In this document: piece by piece, positions 46,023 to 54,552 of the stretch
Position numbering within the stretch: the first letter of the stretch is position 1
Layout: each line of letters starts with the position of its first letter
Position numbers and translations under genes: made by a program
The notes under the pieces: generated by a model
Seen by the model: the letters and a program-made list of their open reading frames with translations, nothing else
Database searches by the model: none
What the model was told of the DNA's origin: nothing
DNA from: Solobacterium sp.
GTDB lineage: Bacteria; Bacillota_I; Bacilli_A; Erysipelotrichales; Erysipelotrichaceae
Assembly (NCBI GenBank): GCA_017510405.1
Contig: JAFWNG010000041.1
Location: 1-64,000 of the forward strand
Direction: 5' to 3'
Length of the DNA: 64,000 nucleotides

Positions 46023-47025
46023 AAACGCGCTGGCCTGGCGCAGAAAACAGAGCCGGCGCGCCTGGCGGCCTTTCTTCCGCAGCGCATCCGCGGACGAAAA
46101 GAAATGCTATGAAGCCGTCTGGGAAGGACTGACCAGACGCGATGCCGTCATCCCCATGCCGGTGAACGATCCGGCGATTGCGGAAAAAGCGCTGCACCAG
46201 TGCCTGGATGACGACCCTGTCCTCTTCGATACCGGCCCGATCGAACTGGCCATTTCCGCCGCCGGCACAAATATGCTGGTTACGTATGCGATGGACGAAC
46301 AGCAGTTCACGGATACCATCATGGCGGTAAGGAACGCTGTCACGCAGCTGAAGCGTGCCTGCCGGAACAAAAGCCGCAGCGATTCCATCCGCTATCTGCA
46401 CGACTATTTCGTTCAGAACATCCGGTATGACCGGAGCGACGATCCTGCCGTTCACGAAGCCTGGCTTGTCTTCAAAGAGCACAGAGGCGTATGCGACGGC
46501 ATCTCCAAAGCCGTAAAGATCCTGCTGGATTCCTGTCATATTCCAAGCCGGATCATCAAAGGAAAATCGCAGGGAGAAGGCCACGAGGACGGTCATGCCT
46601 GGAATCTGATCGAGGAGAACGGCACCTGGTATCACTACGACTTCACGTTTGACAACACCCTCTCCGAGGGATCGGAAGACATCCACTATGACTACTACCG
46701 CCTCAGTGAAAGCCAGATCCGGCGCGATCACGAATACACGGACGTCCTGTCCGTGCCGCCGGCAGCGCAGGAAGACGACTGGTTCCGGCAGAACAACTGC
46801 TATTTCACAAGTAAAAAAAAGCTGCGGGAGTATATCCGCAGCTGTATGAACAGTCACCGGAAGTCGTTCACATTCCGTCTTCCGTATACCAAAGACCCGC
46901 TGGTCACCAGGGACAGCATCTGTACGCTCGTGAAAGAGGAGCTGGAAAAGACCGTACTCTTTACCACCGTGTACTCCGTCTCCTTCAATGAGAGACAGAT
47001 GGTCATGATGATCCGTCTTCAATAA
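45997..47025 (+). CDS. Transglutaminase-like cysteine protease domain protein
   Basis: A protein of about 340 residues whose start, ATG 45997 or 46006, lies inside the end of the Hsp70 gene. The transglutaminase/protease core has cysteine in HRGVCDGISKAV (C163 from 46006), histidine in DGHAWNLIEE (H197) and aspartate in WYHYDFTFDNT (D212), a complete Cys-His-Asp triad. The YLHDYFVQNIRYD helix before it is typical of bacterial members. There is no signal peptide, so it acts in the cytoplasm. The first 110 and last 80 residues are unassigned. It may cleave or crosslink clients handed over by the Hsp70; this is inference. Confidence 0.88.
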   Translation: MTTMEHTYENALAWRRKQSRRAWRPFFRSASADEKKCYEAVWEGLTRRDAVIPMPVNDPAIAEKALHQCLDDDPVLFDTGPIELAISAAGTNMLVTYAMDEQQFTDTIMAVRNAVTQLKRACRNKSRSDSIRYLHDYFVQNIRYDRSDDPAVHEAWLVFKEHRGVCDGISKAVKILLDSCHIPSRIIKGKSQGEGHEDGHAWNLIEENGTWYHYDFTFDNTLSEGSEDIHYDYYRLSESQIRRDHEYTDVLSVPPAAQEDDWFRQNNCYFTSKKKLREYIRSCMNSHRKSFTFRLPYTKDPLVTRDSICTLVKEELEKTVLFTTVYSVSFNERQMVMMIRLQ

Positions 47026-47051
47026 CACCGCACATCACTGCGGTGTTTTTT
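47024..47051 (+). terminator. Rho-independent terminator of the TerY-like operon
   Basis: Stem AACACCGCA / TGCGGTGTT with a six-base loop and seven T. It overlaps the stop codon of the transglutaminase-like gene and the end of the convergent HdeD-like gene. Confidence 0.88.
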
Positions 47052-47748
47052 CCGCTTCTTTCGTCTCCTCCGGTGCGGCCGGGTCTTCCGCCACTTCCGG
47101 TTCTTCCGGTTCTTCTTTCTTTTCGACTTCGATGAACTCGCCTTCGATCACGTCGTCGTCTGTATCCGCTTCTGCTGTGACGGTGCCGCCGTTTTCATAT
47201 TCCTTCAGGAACGCATTGAAGCGGTTCGCCAGGAACAGCGTTACAAACAGATCCGAGGCGCCGCAGTATACCAGTCCGCAGCCGATCGTAATAAACAGGA
47301 TGTCCGCCGCGGTCTTTCCGGGCATCAGGAACATGACGACCAGTCCGAGCACCACCGAGATCGCCGCAAGGATCAGATACAAAAGTGATTTCTGATAGCC
47401 GATGCGGTATGCCACAACACTCTGCTGCAGCTTTACAAGGCCGCTTGCCACGATCACAAGTCCCAGCAGGATCGGCACCAGGTCGATCAGCAGGGACTGC
47501 TTGTTCATGATCAGCAGACCGGATATGATCGAAGTCACGCCGATCATGAATTCATTCCGGTACAGCGTATCTTTCAGATCCAGCAGGAAGTACGAAACTA
47601 CATTGACGATACCGAACGCGATCGCACCGATCCCGATCACGCTGCAGATCACACTTGCGCTCAGTTTCGGGAAAACGATCAGAAGCACACCGGCCACGAT
47701 CAGTGCCGCTGACAGAAGCAGCGATCTCCATTTCAGCTGTTTTAACAT
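47035..47748 (-). CDS. HdeD/DUF308 family membrane protein
   Basis: A 237-residue protein with six hydrophobic segments in three pairs (residues about 10-185), the HdeD/DUF308 pattern, starting LKWRSLLLSAALIVAGVLLI. A very acidic tail follows (DDDVIEGEFIEVEKKEEPEE). HdeD of enteric bacteria is linked to acid stress, but the function here is unknown. It follows the LemA-like gene by 11 bp, and both converge on the TerY-like operon. Confidence 0.85.
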   Translation of the reverse strand: MLKQLKWRSLLLSAALIVAGVLLIVFPKLSASVICSVIGIGAIAFGIVNVVSYFLLDLKDTLYRNEFMIGVTSIISGLLIMNKQSLLIDLVPILLGLVIVASGLVKLQQSVVAYRIGYQKSLLYLILAAISVVLGLVVMFLMPGKTAADILFITIGCGLVYCGASDLFVTLFLANRFNAFLKEYENGGTVTAEADTDDDVIEGEFIEVEKKEEPEEPEVAEDPAAPEETKEAEKTPQ

Positions 47749-47759
47749 AATTGTTCCTC

Positions 47760-48302
47760 CTAGAATGCTACTTTATAATCCAGTACAAGATTCTCTTCCG
47801 TTTCAAATTCCGGCATGCGTGAGATCTTGAACCCTTCCGCCACGAAGTTATAGCCGAATGTATCGAGCAGAGTATTGAACTCCTCTGCTTTTTCATTATA
47901 CGGCCTGACTTTCATGCGCAGCACCGCAAGTTCCGCCAGCAGATTGGTGCGCACTTTCTGATACTCCGGATCTTCATAAATATACGGGTATGAATCCATC
48001 GATATGCTGAGTCCTTTCATCAGGATGCCCAGGGCGCTCTCAAGACTGACTTCCACCGAGATATTCTTATTCCAGTTCGGATATGCCAGCATCTCCCGTA
48101 TATGCTTCATCGTCTCTCTTTCCCTTACCGGGTACTTTTCCACTGCCGTCAGGAACTCTTCCGCGGCTTCCCGGCGGTGCTTTGCGCTTTCCCGCACTTC
48201 ATCCAGAAGCGCTTCGCATTCCTTCTGCGCACGTGAAAAGCGGATGCGTGCATATACCACGCCGGCGGTGATGACAGCGATAATGAAAGCCAGAAGAATC
48301 AT
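47760..48302 (-). CDS. LemA-like membrane protein
   Basis: A 180-residue protein with one N-terminal span (residues 2-20) and a long helical rest. The C-terminal RPYNEKAEEFNTLLDTFGYNFVAEGFKI segment (residues about 132-160) resembles the YN-x-x-V-x-x-FN signature of LemA proteins, so I place it in that fold with moderate confidence. The start follows AGGTG by 6 nt. LemA proteins are envelope proteins of unknown activity. Confidence 0.7.
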   Translation of the reverse strand: MILLAFIIAVITAGVVYARIRFSRAQKECEALLDEVRESAKHRREAAEEFLTAVEKYPVRERETMKHIREMLAYPNWNKNISVEVSLESALGILMKGLSISMDSYPYIYEDPEYQKVRTNLLAELAVLRMKVRPYNEKAEEFNTLLDTFGYNFVAEGFKISRMPEFETEENLVLDYKVAF

Positions 48303-48374
48303 ATATTACACCTGCATTCATTATACATCACCCGGCGTCTGTTTCATGGTACGATTATTCCGGAGGACACCTGT

Positions 48375-49310
48375 ATGAACATATTATTTGTTACCCCGAT
48401 CCCGGAAGACAAAAAGTCTCTTTTTACTGACATTCCCGGTGCCCGTATAACCTTCAAAAACCGCGCGGAAGTCACTGCGGCCGACCTGGAAGGCATCGAT
48501 GCCGTGCTCGGCAACCTTCCCGCAGACCTGATCAGTGCCGCTCCGTCCGTCCGCTGGCTCCAGCTTGACAGCGCCGGCGCCGATCCCTACCGCACTCTGC
48601 CGGAAACCATCGTTCTCACCAACGCGTCCGGCGCCTACGGCGAAGCGATCAGCGAGCATCTTCTTGCCTGCACGCTTGCCGTGATGAAGCGGCTGATGCC
48701 CTATCGGGAAATGCAGTCCAGACGGGAGTGGGAGAACCTCGGTTCCGTCGATACCGTCTCTATGAAAAACGTACTGTCCGTCGGTATGGGCGACATCGGT
48801 ACGGAATATGCCCGCCGCATGAAGCTGCTCGGCGCCCGTGTCAGCGGTGTCCGCCGCACGGTCCACGACAAGCCGGATTTCCTGGATGCTCTGTATTCCA
48901 TGGAGCAGCTGCCGGACATCATCGGTGAATTCGATATCGTTGCCCTGTCCCTGCCCGGTACGCCGGAAACAGCCGGTCTGTTTAATGAGGAAATGCTGCG
49001 GAAGATGAAAAAAGGCGCGATCCTGCTGAATGTCGGACGCGGTTCCGCCATTGTCATGAACGATCTTGTTCATGTGATGCAGGACAGACACCTTTCCGCC
49101 GCCTGCCTCGACGTGACCGATCCGGAGCCGCTGCCGAAAAACCATGCGCTCTGGAACACCGAAAACGTTTATATCACCCCGCACATCGCCGGCCGCTTCA
49201 ACGCCGCCGTCACCTACGACAAGGTACTCGGTATTTTCCGGGCGAATCTGATCCGGTTCCTTGCCGGTGAAAAGCTGGATAATATCGTAGATAAAAATCG
49301 CGGCTATTAA
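48375..49310 (+). CDS. D-2-hydroxyacid dehydrogenase family protein
   Basis: A 311-residue NAD(P)-dependent oxidoreductase. The cofactor domain has VGMGDIGTEYARRM (GxGxxG, near residue 139), LLNVGRGSAIV near residue 218 and the catalytic histidine in NVYITPHIAGRF. An arginine equivalent lies in VGRGSA, and the acid in DVTDPEPLP. It reduces 2-keto acids or oxidises D-2-hydroxyacids; the exact substrate is unknown. The ribosome site GGAGG is 7 nt upstream, and the next gene follows by 18 bp. Confidence 0.92.
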   Translation: MNILFVTPIPEDKKSLFTDIPGARITFKNRAEVTAADLEGIDAVLGNLPADLISAAPSVRWLQLDSAGADPYRTLPETIVLTNASGAYGEAISEHLLACTLAVMKRLMPYREMQSRREWENLGSVDTVSMKNVLSVGMGDIGTEYARRMKLLGARVSGVRRTVHDKPDFLDALYSMEQLPDIIGEFDIVALSLPGTPETAGLFNEEMLRKMKKGAILLNVGRGSAIVMNDLVHVMQDRHLSAACLDVTDPEPLPKNHALWNTENVYITPHIAGRFNAAVTYDKVLGIFRANLIRFLAGEKLDNIVDKNRGY

Positions 49311-49328
49311 GGGCGCGGAGGACAAACA

Positions 49329-50672
49329 ATGGCATCTGACTGGCTTTCCCTTGCACAGGAGGAAGGCATGACCCTCACGGATCTCTTTCTGAGGCTCCGT
49401 GACCTGTATGCCGGTCTCCTGCGTCATCTGTACAATAATCCGAAAGATATTCCGGATTTCATCATCCACTTTTCCGGCGAACGGCGGGAGATCGAGGACG
49501 GCGAAGCAAACGGCTGGCCGGTGATCAGCGTAACAGCACGTTCTCCCAAGGTGACGGAAAGTGTGATCCGGGACCTCACGGATATTGAAAACTTTGAGAA
49601 TTCCTATACGTGGTTCCGGGACAATAACTTTGCCGTATTTGATTTCAAAGCGGAAGGCATCTCCCCGCTGCAGTTCATTACACCGGTCTTTTTCCAGGAA
49701 CTGATGCGGCAGACGGAAGCCTTCGGACTGCGCAAGATCAAGATTTCGCACATGTTCGAACCGCTGATCTCTTCCGGTGTCTCGGAATTCATCTACAGTT
49801 TCTATCACCTGGACATCAATCTCCTGCATACGCTTTCCGGCATGACCTATGAAGGCGGCTTCATCAACTGTACCCTGCTGGTGCCGCGCTACGACATCCG
49901 TACCGAAAAGCGCACCCGCCGCAAAGGTCTTTCCGTAGCGTTTGATGAACCGGTGCAGTTCTCTGTCGAAAATCTGCGGCAGATCCGCAAAATGGTCGAG
50001 ATCTCGGACAAATATCTCGCACTTGTCATCAATCACGCCGGCAAGATCAGCGGACTGACCGAAGAAGACCGGTTTCCGAGTGAATGCAAGGTACGTCTGT
50101 GGGGACACCTGAGCTGGACGATCACCTATGAAGGCGGCGAAAAACTGTCGTATTACAACGGCAGCTATCACATCCACGTGACCGCCCGCCAGAAAGGCAA
50201 CGTCGGGATCCTGCTGCAGAGTCTGTTCCCGGCGGAAAATGAAGAAACGCTTGCCCGCATCGAGGATGTCATCCGCGGCGCCGCAAGACAGCGTCACGGT
50301 ACGATCATCCTGATCGGTTCACACGATACCGCCGTCACCGAGACCGAGCGTCTCTGCGATGTACGCAGTGCGATCGGCATCTCCCCCACCGACCTGGCGG
50401 AAAACGTGCATCTGATCCCGCGTCTGACCGCGATCGACGGCGCTCTGATCATGGATACTGCCTGCATCTGTTCCTGCATCGGTGCGATCCTCGACGGTGA
50501 TATCGTTTCCCGCGGCAGTCCCGCCCGCGGATCCCGCTTCAATTCCACCGTCAACTATGTCAAGCGCCGCAGCATGCTCGGACAGAAGTTCATCGGCATC
50601 GTTTTCTCGGAGGACGGTACGATCGACGCTGTCAGCGATACCCGCGTGCAGCGGCTGGATCTGGCAGAATGA
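49329..50672 (+). CDS. DisA_N/diadenylate-cyclase-like domain protein
   Basis: A 447-residue soluble protein. Residues about 360-440 resemble the DisA_N diadenylate cyclase fold: the DGA motif in IDGALIMDTAC (370-372), then SRGSPARGSRFNSTVNYV and FIGIVFSEDGTIDAV. Where active cyclases have R-H-R, this protein has R-F-N, so catalysis is doubtful and it may only bind nucleotides. The first 220 residues and the middle match nothing I know, though the layout recalls stand-alone nucleotide-sensor DAC proteins. It is co-transcribed with the dehydrogenase gene. Confidence 0.6.
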   Translation: MASDWLSLAQEEGMTLTDLFLRLRDLYAGLLRHLYNNPKDIPDFIIHFSGERREIEDGEANGWPVISVTARSPKVTESVIRDLTDIENFENSYTWFRDNNFAVFDFKAEGISPLQFITPVFFQELMRQTEAFGLRKIKISHMFEPLISSGVSEFIYSFYHLDINLLHTLSGMTYEGGFINCTLLVPRYDIRTEKRTRRKGLSVAFDEPVQFSVENLRQIRKMVEISDKYLALVINHAGKISGLTEEDRFPSECKVRLWGHLSWTITYEGGEKLSYYNGSYHIHVTARQKGNVGILLQSLFPAENEETLARIEDVIRGAARQRHGTIILIGSHDTAVTETERLCDVRSAIGISPTDLAENVHLIPRLTAIDGALIMDTACICSCIGAILDGDIVSRGSPARGSRFNSTVNYVKRRSMLGQKFIGIVFSEDGTIDAVSDTRVQRLDLAE

Positions 50673-50692
50673 GCGGTGCGCACAGCATCGCT

Positions 50693-50709
50693 TTTACATG
50701 AACTTTACG
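50693..50709 (+). promoter_or_regulatory. Pho-box-like direct repeat before phoP
   Basis: TTTACA and TTTACG are spaced 11 bp start to start, the period of PhoB/PhoP boxes. An extended -10 (TGTTATGAT, hexamer at 50719-50724) lies 9 bp further on. This suggests autoregulation. Confidence 0.5.
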
Positions 50710-50747
50710 TATGCCTGTTATGATTAATCCCGTAGTGGAGGTGCTGT

Positions 50748-51419
50748 ATGATCTATTGTCTCGAAGATGACAGCAGTATACGCGATCTGATGATATATAC
50801 ACTTACCGCCGCCGGATTTGAAGCGGCGGGGTTTGCCGAGAGCACAGCGTTCTGGGAAGCTGTCCGGACACGCATGCCGCAGCTCGTCCTGCTGGATATC
50901 ATGCTGCCGAAAGAAGACGGGCTGACCGTTCTGAAGAAACTGCGCAGCGATGCCCGCACCAGAAACATCCCGGTCATCATGGCGACTGCCCGCGGCAGTG
51001 AATACGACCGGGTGATCGGACTGGACCTCGGCGCAGATGACTATCTCAGCAAACCCTTCGGCATGATGGAAATGGTATCCCGGATCAAAGCCGTACTGCG
51101 CCGCTCCGGCAATGCCATGCAGAACACGGTGCTGGAATACGGTCCAATCCGAATGGATCCGCCCCGCCGCACCGTGTCGGTCAACGGCGAAGAGATCATC
51201 CTGACCCTGAAGGAATATGAACTGCTCCATGTATTTCTGGAACACCCCGGCATCGTCTTCACCCGCGACCAGCTGCTTTCCCTTGTCTGGGATATCAGCT
51301 ATGCCGGTGAAACACGCACGGTCGACGTTCATATCGGAACCCTCCGGACAAAGCTGAAAGAAGCAGGCGAACTGATCCGGACGGTCCGCGGAGTCGGCTA
51401 CCGGCTTGAGTCCATATGA
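50748..51419 (+). CDS. phoP: OmpR/PhoB family response regulator, PhoP-like
   Basis: A 223-residue regulator. The receiver has acidic ED in YCLEDDSSIRDL, phosphorylated D50 in LVLLDIMLPKEDG, and the T/K pair in IMATARGSEYDRV and DYLSKPFGMME. The C-terminal winged helix has LTLKEYELLHVFLEHPG and TVDVHIGTLRTKLKEAG. It overlaps the kinase gene by 4 bp. The Pho-box-like repeats before it and before the Na/Pi cotransporter point to phosphate control. Confidence 0.92.
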   Translation: MIYCLEDDSSIRDLMIYTLTAAGFEAAGFAESTAFWEAVRTRMPQLVLLDIMLPKEDGLTVLKKLRSDARTRNIPVIMATARGSEYDRVIGLDLGADDYLSKPFGMMEMVSRIKAVLRRSGNAMQNTVLEYGPIRMDPPRRTVSVNGEEIILTLKEYELLHVFLEHPGIVFTRDQLLSLVWDISYAGETRTVDVHIGTLRTKLKEAGELIRTVRGVGYRLESI

Positions 51420-52765
51420 GCCGCAAGATCTTCTGGTCGATCCTTACCGTCGCGCTTGCGGTCATGGTCATCTGTGTATCCGCCGCAACGCTTGCTCTGT
51501 ACAACCAGTTCACCGAAGAACATCTTCAGCAGCTCTGGAATGAAACACGGCTTGTCCGTCAGGCAGTCAATGGCCTCGGACTGGATTATTTTGCTGATCT
51601 GCGCACCAGTGATTTCCGTATCACGTGGATCACCGGCGACGGCCGCATCCTCTATGACAATGAAGCAGAATCCGCTTCCATGGAAAACCATCTGGAGCGT
51701 GAGGAAGTACAGGATGCCCTGAAATACGGTGAAGGTGAAAGCGAGCGCTATTCTTCCACCCTGGCTGCCCGCCAGCTCTACACAGCAGTGCGCATGGATG
51801 ACGGAAGCGTGCTTCGTCTTTCCATCACCCAGCCCGGCATCCCGGATATCGCAAAAGCCTTCCTGGTTCCCGGAATTCTTCTGCTGACGGGCGTGTTCTT
51901 CCTGTCGCTGTTTCTTGCCGGCCGTCTCTCCAGCCGCATCGTCAAGCCGATCAACGAGCTGGATCTTGACAACCCTCTGGAACAGCCGGATGCCTATCCG
52001 GAAGTCCGCCCCCTGCTGGAGCGTCTCGAAGACCAGCATGAGCAGATCCGGAAAGACAGCGAAGAACTGGAACGCATCTCACTGATCCGCCAGGAATTTA
52101 CCGCCAATGCTTCGCATGAGCTGAAAACACCCCTGCATATCCTGTCCGGCTATGCCGAGCTCATTGAAAACGGCATGGTGCGCAGCGAAGATATCCCGCG
52201 CTTTGCCGGACGCATCCGCACGGAAGCACAGCGCATGACAAAGCTGGTCGAAGATATTATCGATCTTTCCCAGCTGGACGGCGGCGGTGATGAGAGCCGG
52301 CGGGAAGACACCGATCTGTACCGGATCGCCGTCAATACCGCAGAAACACTGCAGGCAGCCGCTGACGAAGCCGGCGTACAGATCAGTGTACAGGGTACTC
52401 CTGCCGTCATAAACGGCATCCCTGACGTTCTTTACAGCATGATCTACAACCTGGCCGACAACGCCATCAAATACAACAATGCCGGCGGTCATATCACCAT
52501 CTCTGTGGAAGACAGTCCGCAGAATGCTGTCCTAACCGTAAAAGACGACGGCATCGGTATTCCCGAAAAAGACCGCGAGCGCATCTTTGAGCGTTTCTAC
52601 CGGGTCGATAAAAGCCGTTCCAAAGAGGTCGGCGGCACCGGTCTCGGCTTATCCATCGTGAAACACGGCTCCATGATCCACAACGCTTCCATCCGTGTCG
52701 ACAGTCAGGAAGGAAGCGGCTCAGTCTTCACGATCGAGTTCCCGAAGGTACACCGGGAAATGTAA
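51416..52765 (+). CDS. phoR: Sensor histidine kinase, PhoR-like
   Basis: A 449-residue kinase with membrane spans near residues 8-28 and 148-169 around an extracellular loop of about 115 residues. A HAMP-like linker (SSRIVKPINELDLDNP) leads to the phosphorylated H234 in FTANASHELKTPLHIL. The HATPase domain has the N box YNLADNAIKYN, VKDDGIGIPEKD and GGTGLGLSIVKH. It is the partner of the upstream regulator; direct phosphate sensing is not shown. Confidence 0.92.
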   Translation: MSRKIFWSILTVALAVMVICVSAATLALYNQFTEEHLQQLWNETRLVRQAVNGLGLDYFADLRTSDFRITWITGDGRILYDNEAESASMENHLEREEVQDALKYGEGESERYSSTLAARQLYTAVRMDDGSVLRLSITQPGIPDIAKAFLVPGILLLTGVFFLSLFLAGRLSSRIVKPINELDLDNPLEQPDAYPEVRPLLERLEDQHEQIRKDSEELERISLIRQEFTANASHELKTPLHILSGYAELIENGMVRSEDIPRFAGRIRTEAQRMTKLVEDIIDLSQLDGGGDESRREDTDLYRIAVNTAETLQAAADEAGVQISVQGTPAVINGIPDVLYSMIYNLADNAIKYNNAGGHITISVEDSPQNAVLTVKDDGIGIPEKDRERIFERFYRVDKSRSKEVGGTGLGLSIVKHGSMIHNASIRVDSQEGSGSVFTIEFPKVHREM

Positions 52766-52790
52766 CGTTTGTATTACTTTTGATATTAAA

Positions 52791-52818
52791 TTTACACGGA
52801 TTTTTCATTTCGTTCCCA
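52791..52818 (+). promoter_or_regulatory. Pho-box-like triple repeat before Na/Pi cotransporter
   Basis: TTTACA, TTTTCA and TTCCCA start at 52791, 52802 and 52813, exactly 11 bp apart. They lie about 70 bp before the transporter start, in the position of a PhoP activator site. Confidence 0.45.
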
Positions 52819-52887
52819 GTGATTTGATATTGCACTGTTAAGATATTCTGGAATAGCCATGTATTATGGCAAAGAAAAGAGGTCTGT

Positions 52888-54516
52888 ATGTCCCTGTATG
52901 ACACATTTACGCTTCTCGGCGGTGTCGGACTTTTCCTGTACGGAATGTCCCTGCTGTCCGACGGTCTGAAAAATGCCTGCGGCGAACGGCTGAAGGTACT
53001 GCTTGAAAAAGCGACTTCCAATAAGTTGACCGCAGTCGTGTCCGGTATTCTGGTCACAGTATTTATTCAGAGTTCTTCCGCCACTGATGTAATGGTCATC
53101 GGATTCGTTACATCGGGTCTGATGAAACTTACGCAGGCGGTCGGCGTTATCATGGGTGCCAACATCGGTACCACCGTCACTGCCCAGATCACCGCGTTCA
53201 ACATCGGCGCCATCGCACCGTTCATTCTGTTTATCGGTGCTGTGATCTGCCTGTTTGTCAAGAACCGCACGATCCAGTACTCCGGCATGGTCGTCCTCGG
53301 CTTCGGTATGCTGTTCCAGGGAATCACCCTGATGAAGTCCGCAATCATCCCGCTGTCGGAAACACCGGCGTTCATCGCCTTCATGTCAACGCTGTCCAAC
53401 CCGTTCATCACCGTGATCTTCGGCGTCCTGTTCACAGCACTGCTGCAGAGTTCTTCCTCCGCAACCGTCATCTTCCAGGCATTCGCCATTCAGGGGCTGA
53501 TCACTTACAACACAGCCGTTTACCTGATCATCGGTGCTGCCCTTGGTTCTGTAACACCGAACCTTCTCGCAGGTCTTACCGCCAACCGTGCCGGTAAGCG
53601 CTGCTCGGTACTGAACCTTCTGTTCAACCTGATCCGTGCCGTCTTCATCTTCACGCTGGTCACTGTATTCCCGCAGATCCTCAACTGGATCACCGCGCTT
53701 TCCCCGGGAAATATCGGCCGTCAGATTGCTAATACGCATACAATATTTGCAATCATCGCGGTACTGGTACTTCTTCCGTTCTCCGATTACATCGTCAAGC
53801 TTTCCGAAAAGCTGATCCCGAAGGATCGTTCGGAAAAGCAGCGCGAAGAAGACCGCCGTCTCATGTTCATGACCCAGACGGAAAATATCCCGGCTGCGCT
53901 TGCGGCTGATCAGGCACACCGTGAAGTTACCCGTATGGGTGAACTTGCGATTCGCAATATGAATGATGCTGTTCAGTGTTTCTTTGAACCGGATAAGAAT
54001 CTTCGTGCCAAGATCGAAGAGACGGAAGAAACGGTCGACTGGCTGTCCGAAGCAATTCTGGACAAGTTGATCGAGATTCGTTCCCTCACCTCTCTTCCGG
54101 AAGTTACAGACCGTGTCTATCACATGATCCGCGACGTTGATGACCTGGAGCGCATCAGCGACCACGCCATCAACATCCTGCGTTATCAATCCCAGATCAC
54201 AGACGGCAGTGCAGTCATTTCCGAAGAAGGCCTGAAAGACCTGCGCGAACTGTCAAACATCGCTCTGGAATCTCTCAAGTTCTGTCTCTTCGTATACAAG
54301 ACAAAGAGCGTCCGTGAACGCGGCGCAGCCGAGATCCTGGAAGACCGTGTCGACAAGATGAAAGACACTGTCATCCAGCGTCATGTCCAGCGTCTTTCAG
54401 TCCATACGTGTGATCCGCGCGGCGGCATCATCCTGACGGATATGGCGGTCGACCTGGAACGCTGTTCCGATCACGCGATCAACCTTGTGCAGTCCATTTC
54501 GAAAGATGCTCATTAA
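52888..54516 (+). CDS. Na/Pi cotransporter family protein with PhoU-like tail
   Basis: A 542-residue protein. The membrane part (residues about 1-305) carries the duplicated PNaS signature as FIQSSSATDVMVIGF near residue 55 and LLQSSSSATVIFQAF near residue 190. The cytoplasmic C-terminus (about 330-540) is a PhoU-like helical bundle with two E/D-rich repeats (DDLERISDHAINI and DLERCSDHAINLV). It imports phosphate with sodium. It follows phoPR behind a Pho-box-like repeat and ends in a bidirectional terminator. Confidence 0.93.
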   Translation: MSLYDTFTLLGGVGLFLYGMSLLSDGLKNACGERLKVLLEKATSNKLTAVVSGILVTVFIQSSSATDVMVIGFVTSGLMKLTQAVGVIMGANIGTTVTAQITAFNIGAIAPFILFIGAVICLFVKNRTIQYSGMVVLGFGMLFQGITLMKSAIIPLSETPAFIAFMSTLSNPFITVIFGVLFTALLQSSSSATVIFQAFAIQGLITYNTAVYLIIGAALGSVTPNLLAGLTANRAGKRCSVLNLLFNLIRAVFIFTLVTVFPQILNWITALSPGNIGRQIANTHTIFAIIAVLVLLPFSDYIVKLSEKLIPKDRSEKQREEDRRLMFMTQTENIPAALAADQAHREVTRMGELAIRNMNDAVQCFFEPDKNLRAKIEETEETVDWLSEAILDKLIEIRSLTSLPEVTDRVYHMIRDVDDLERISDHAINILRYQSQITDGSAVISEEGLKDLRELSNIALESLKFCLFVYKTKSVRERGAAEILEDRVDKMKDTVIQRHVQRLSVHTCDPRGGIILTDMAVDLERCSDHAINLVQSISKDAH

Positions 54517-54518
54517 TA

Positions 54519-54549
54519 AAAAGCTCACTTCAATGAAGTGAGTTTTTTT
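54519..54549. terminator. Bidirectional terminator
   Basis: CTCACTTC / GAAGTGAG with a short loop has seven T on the plus side and five on the minus side. It serves the cotransporter and the convergent MATE gene. Confidence 0.9.
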
Positions 54550-54552
54550 CGG

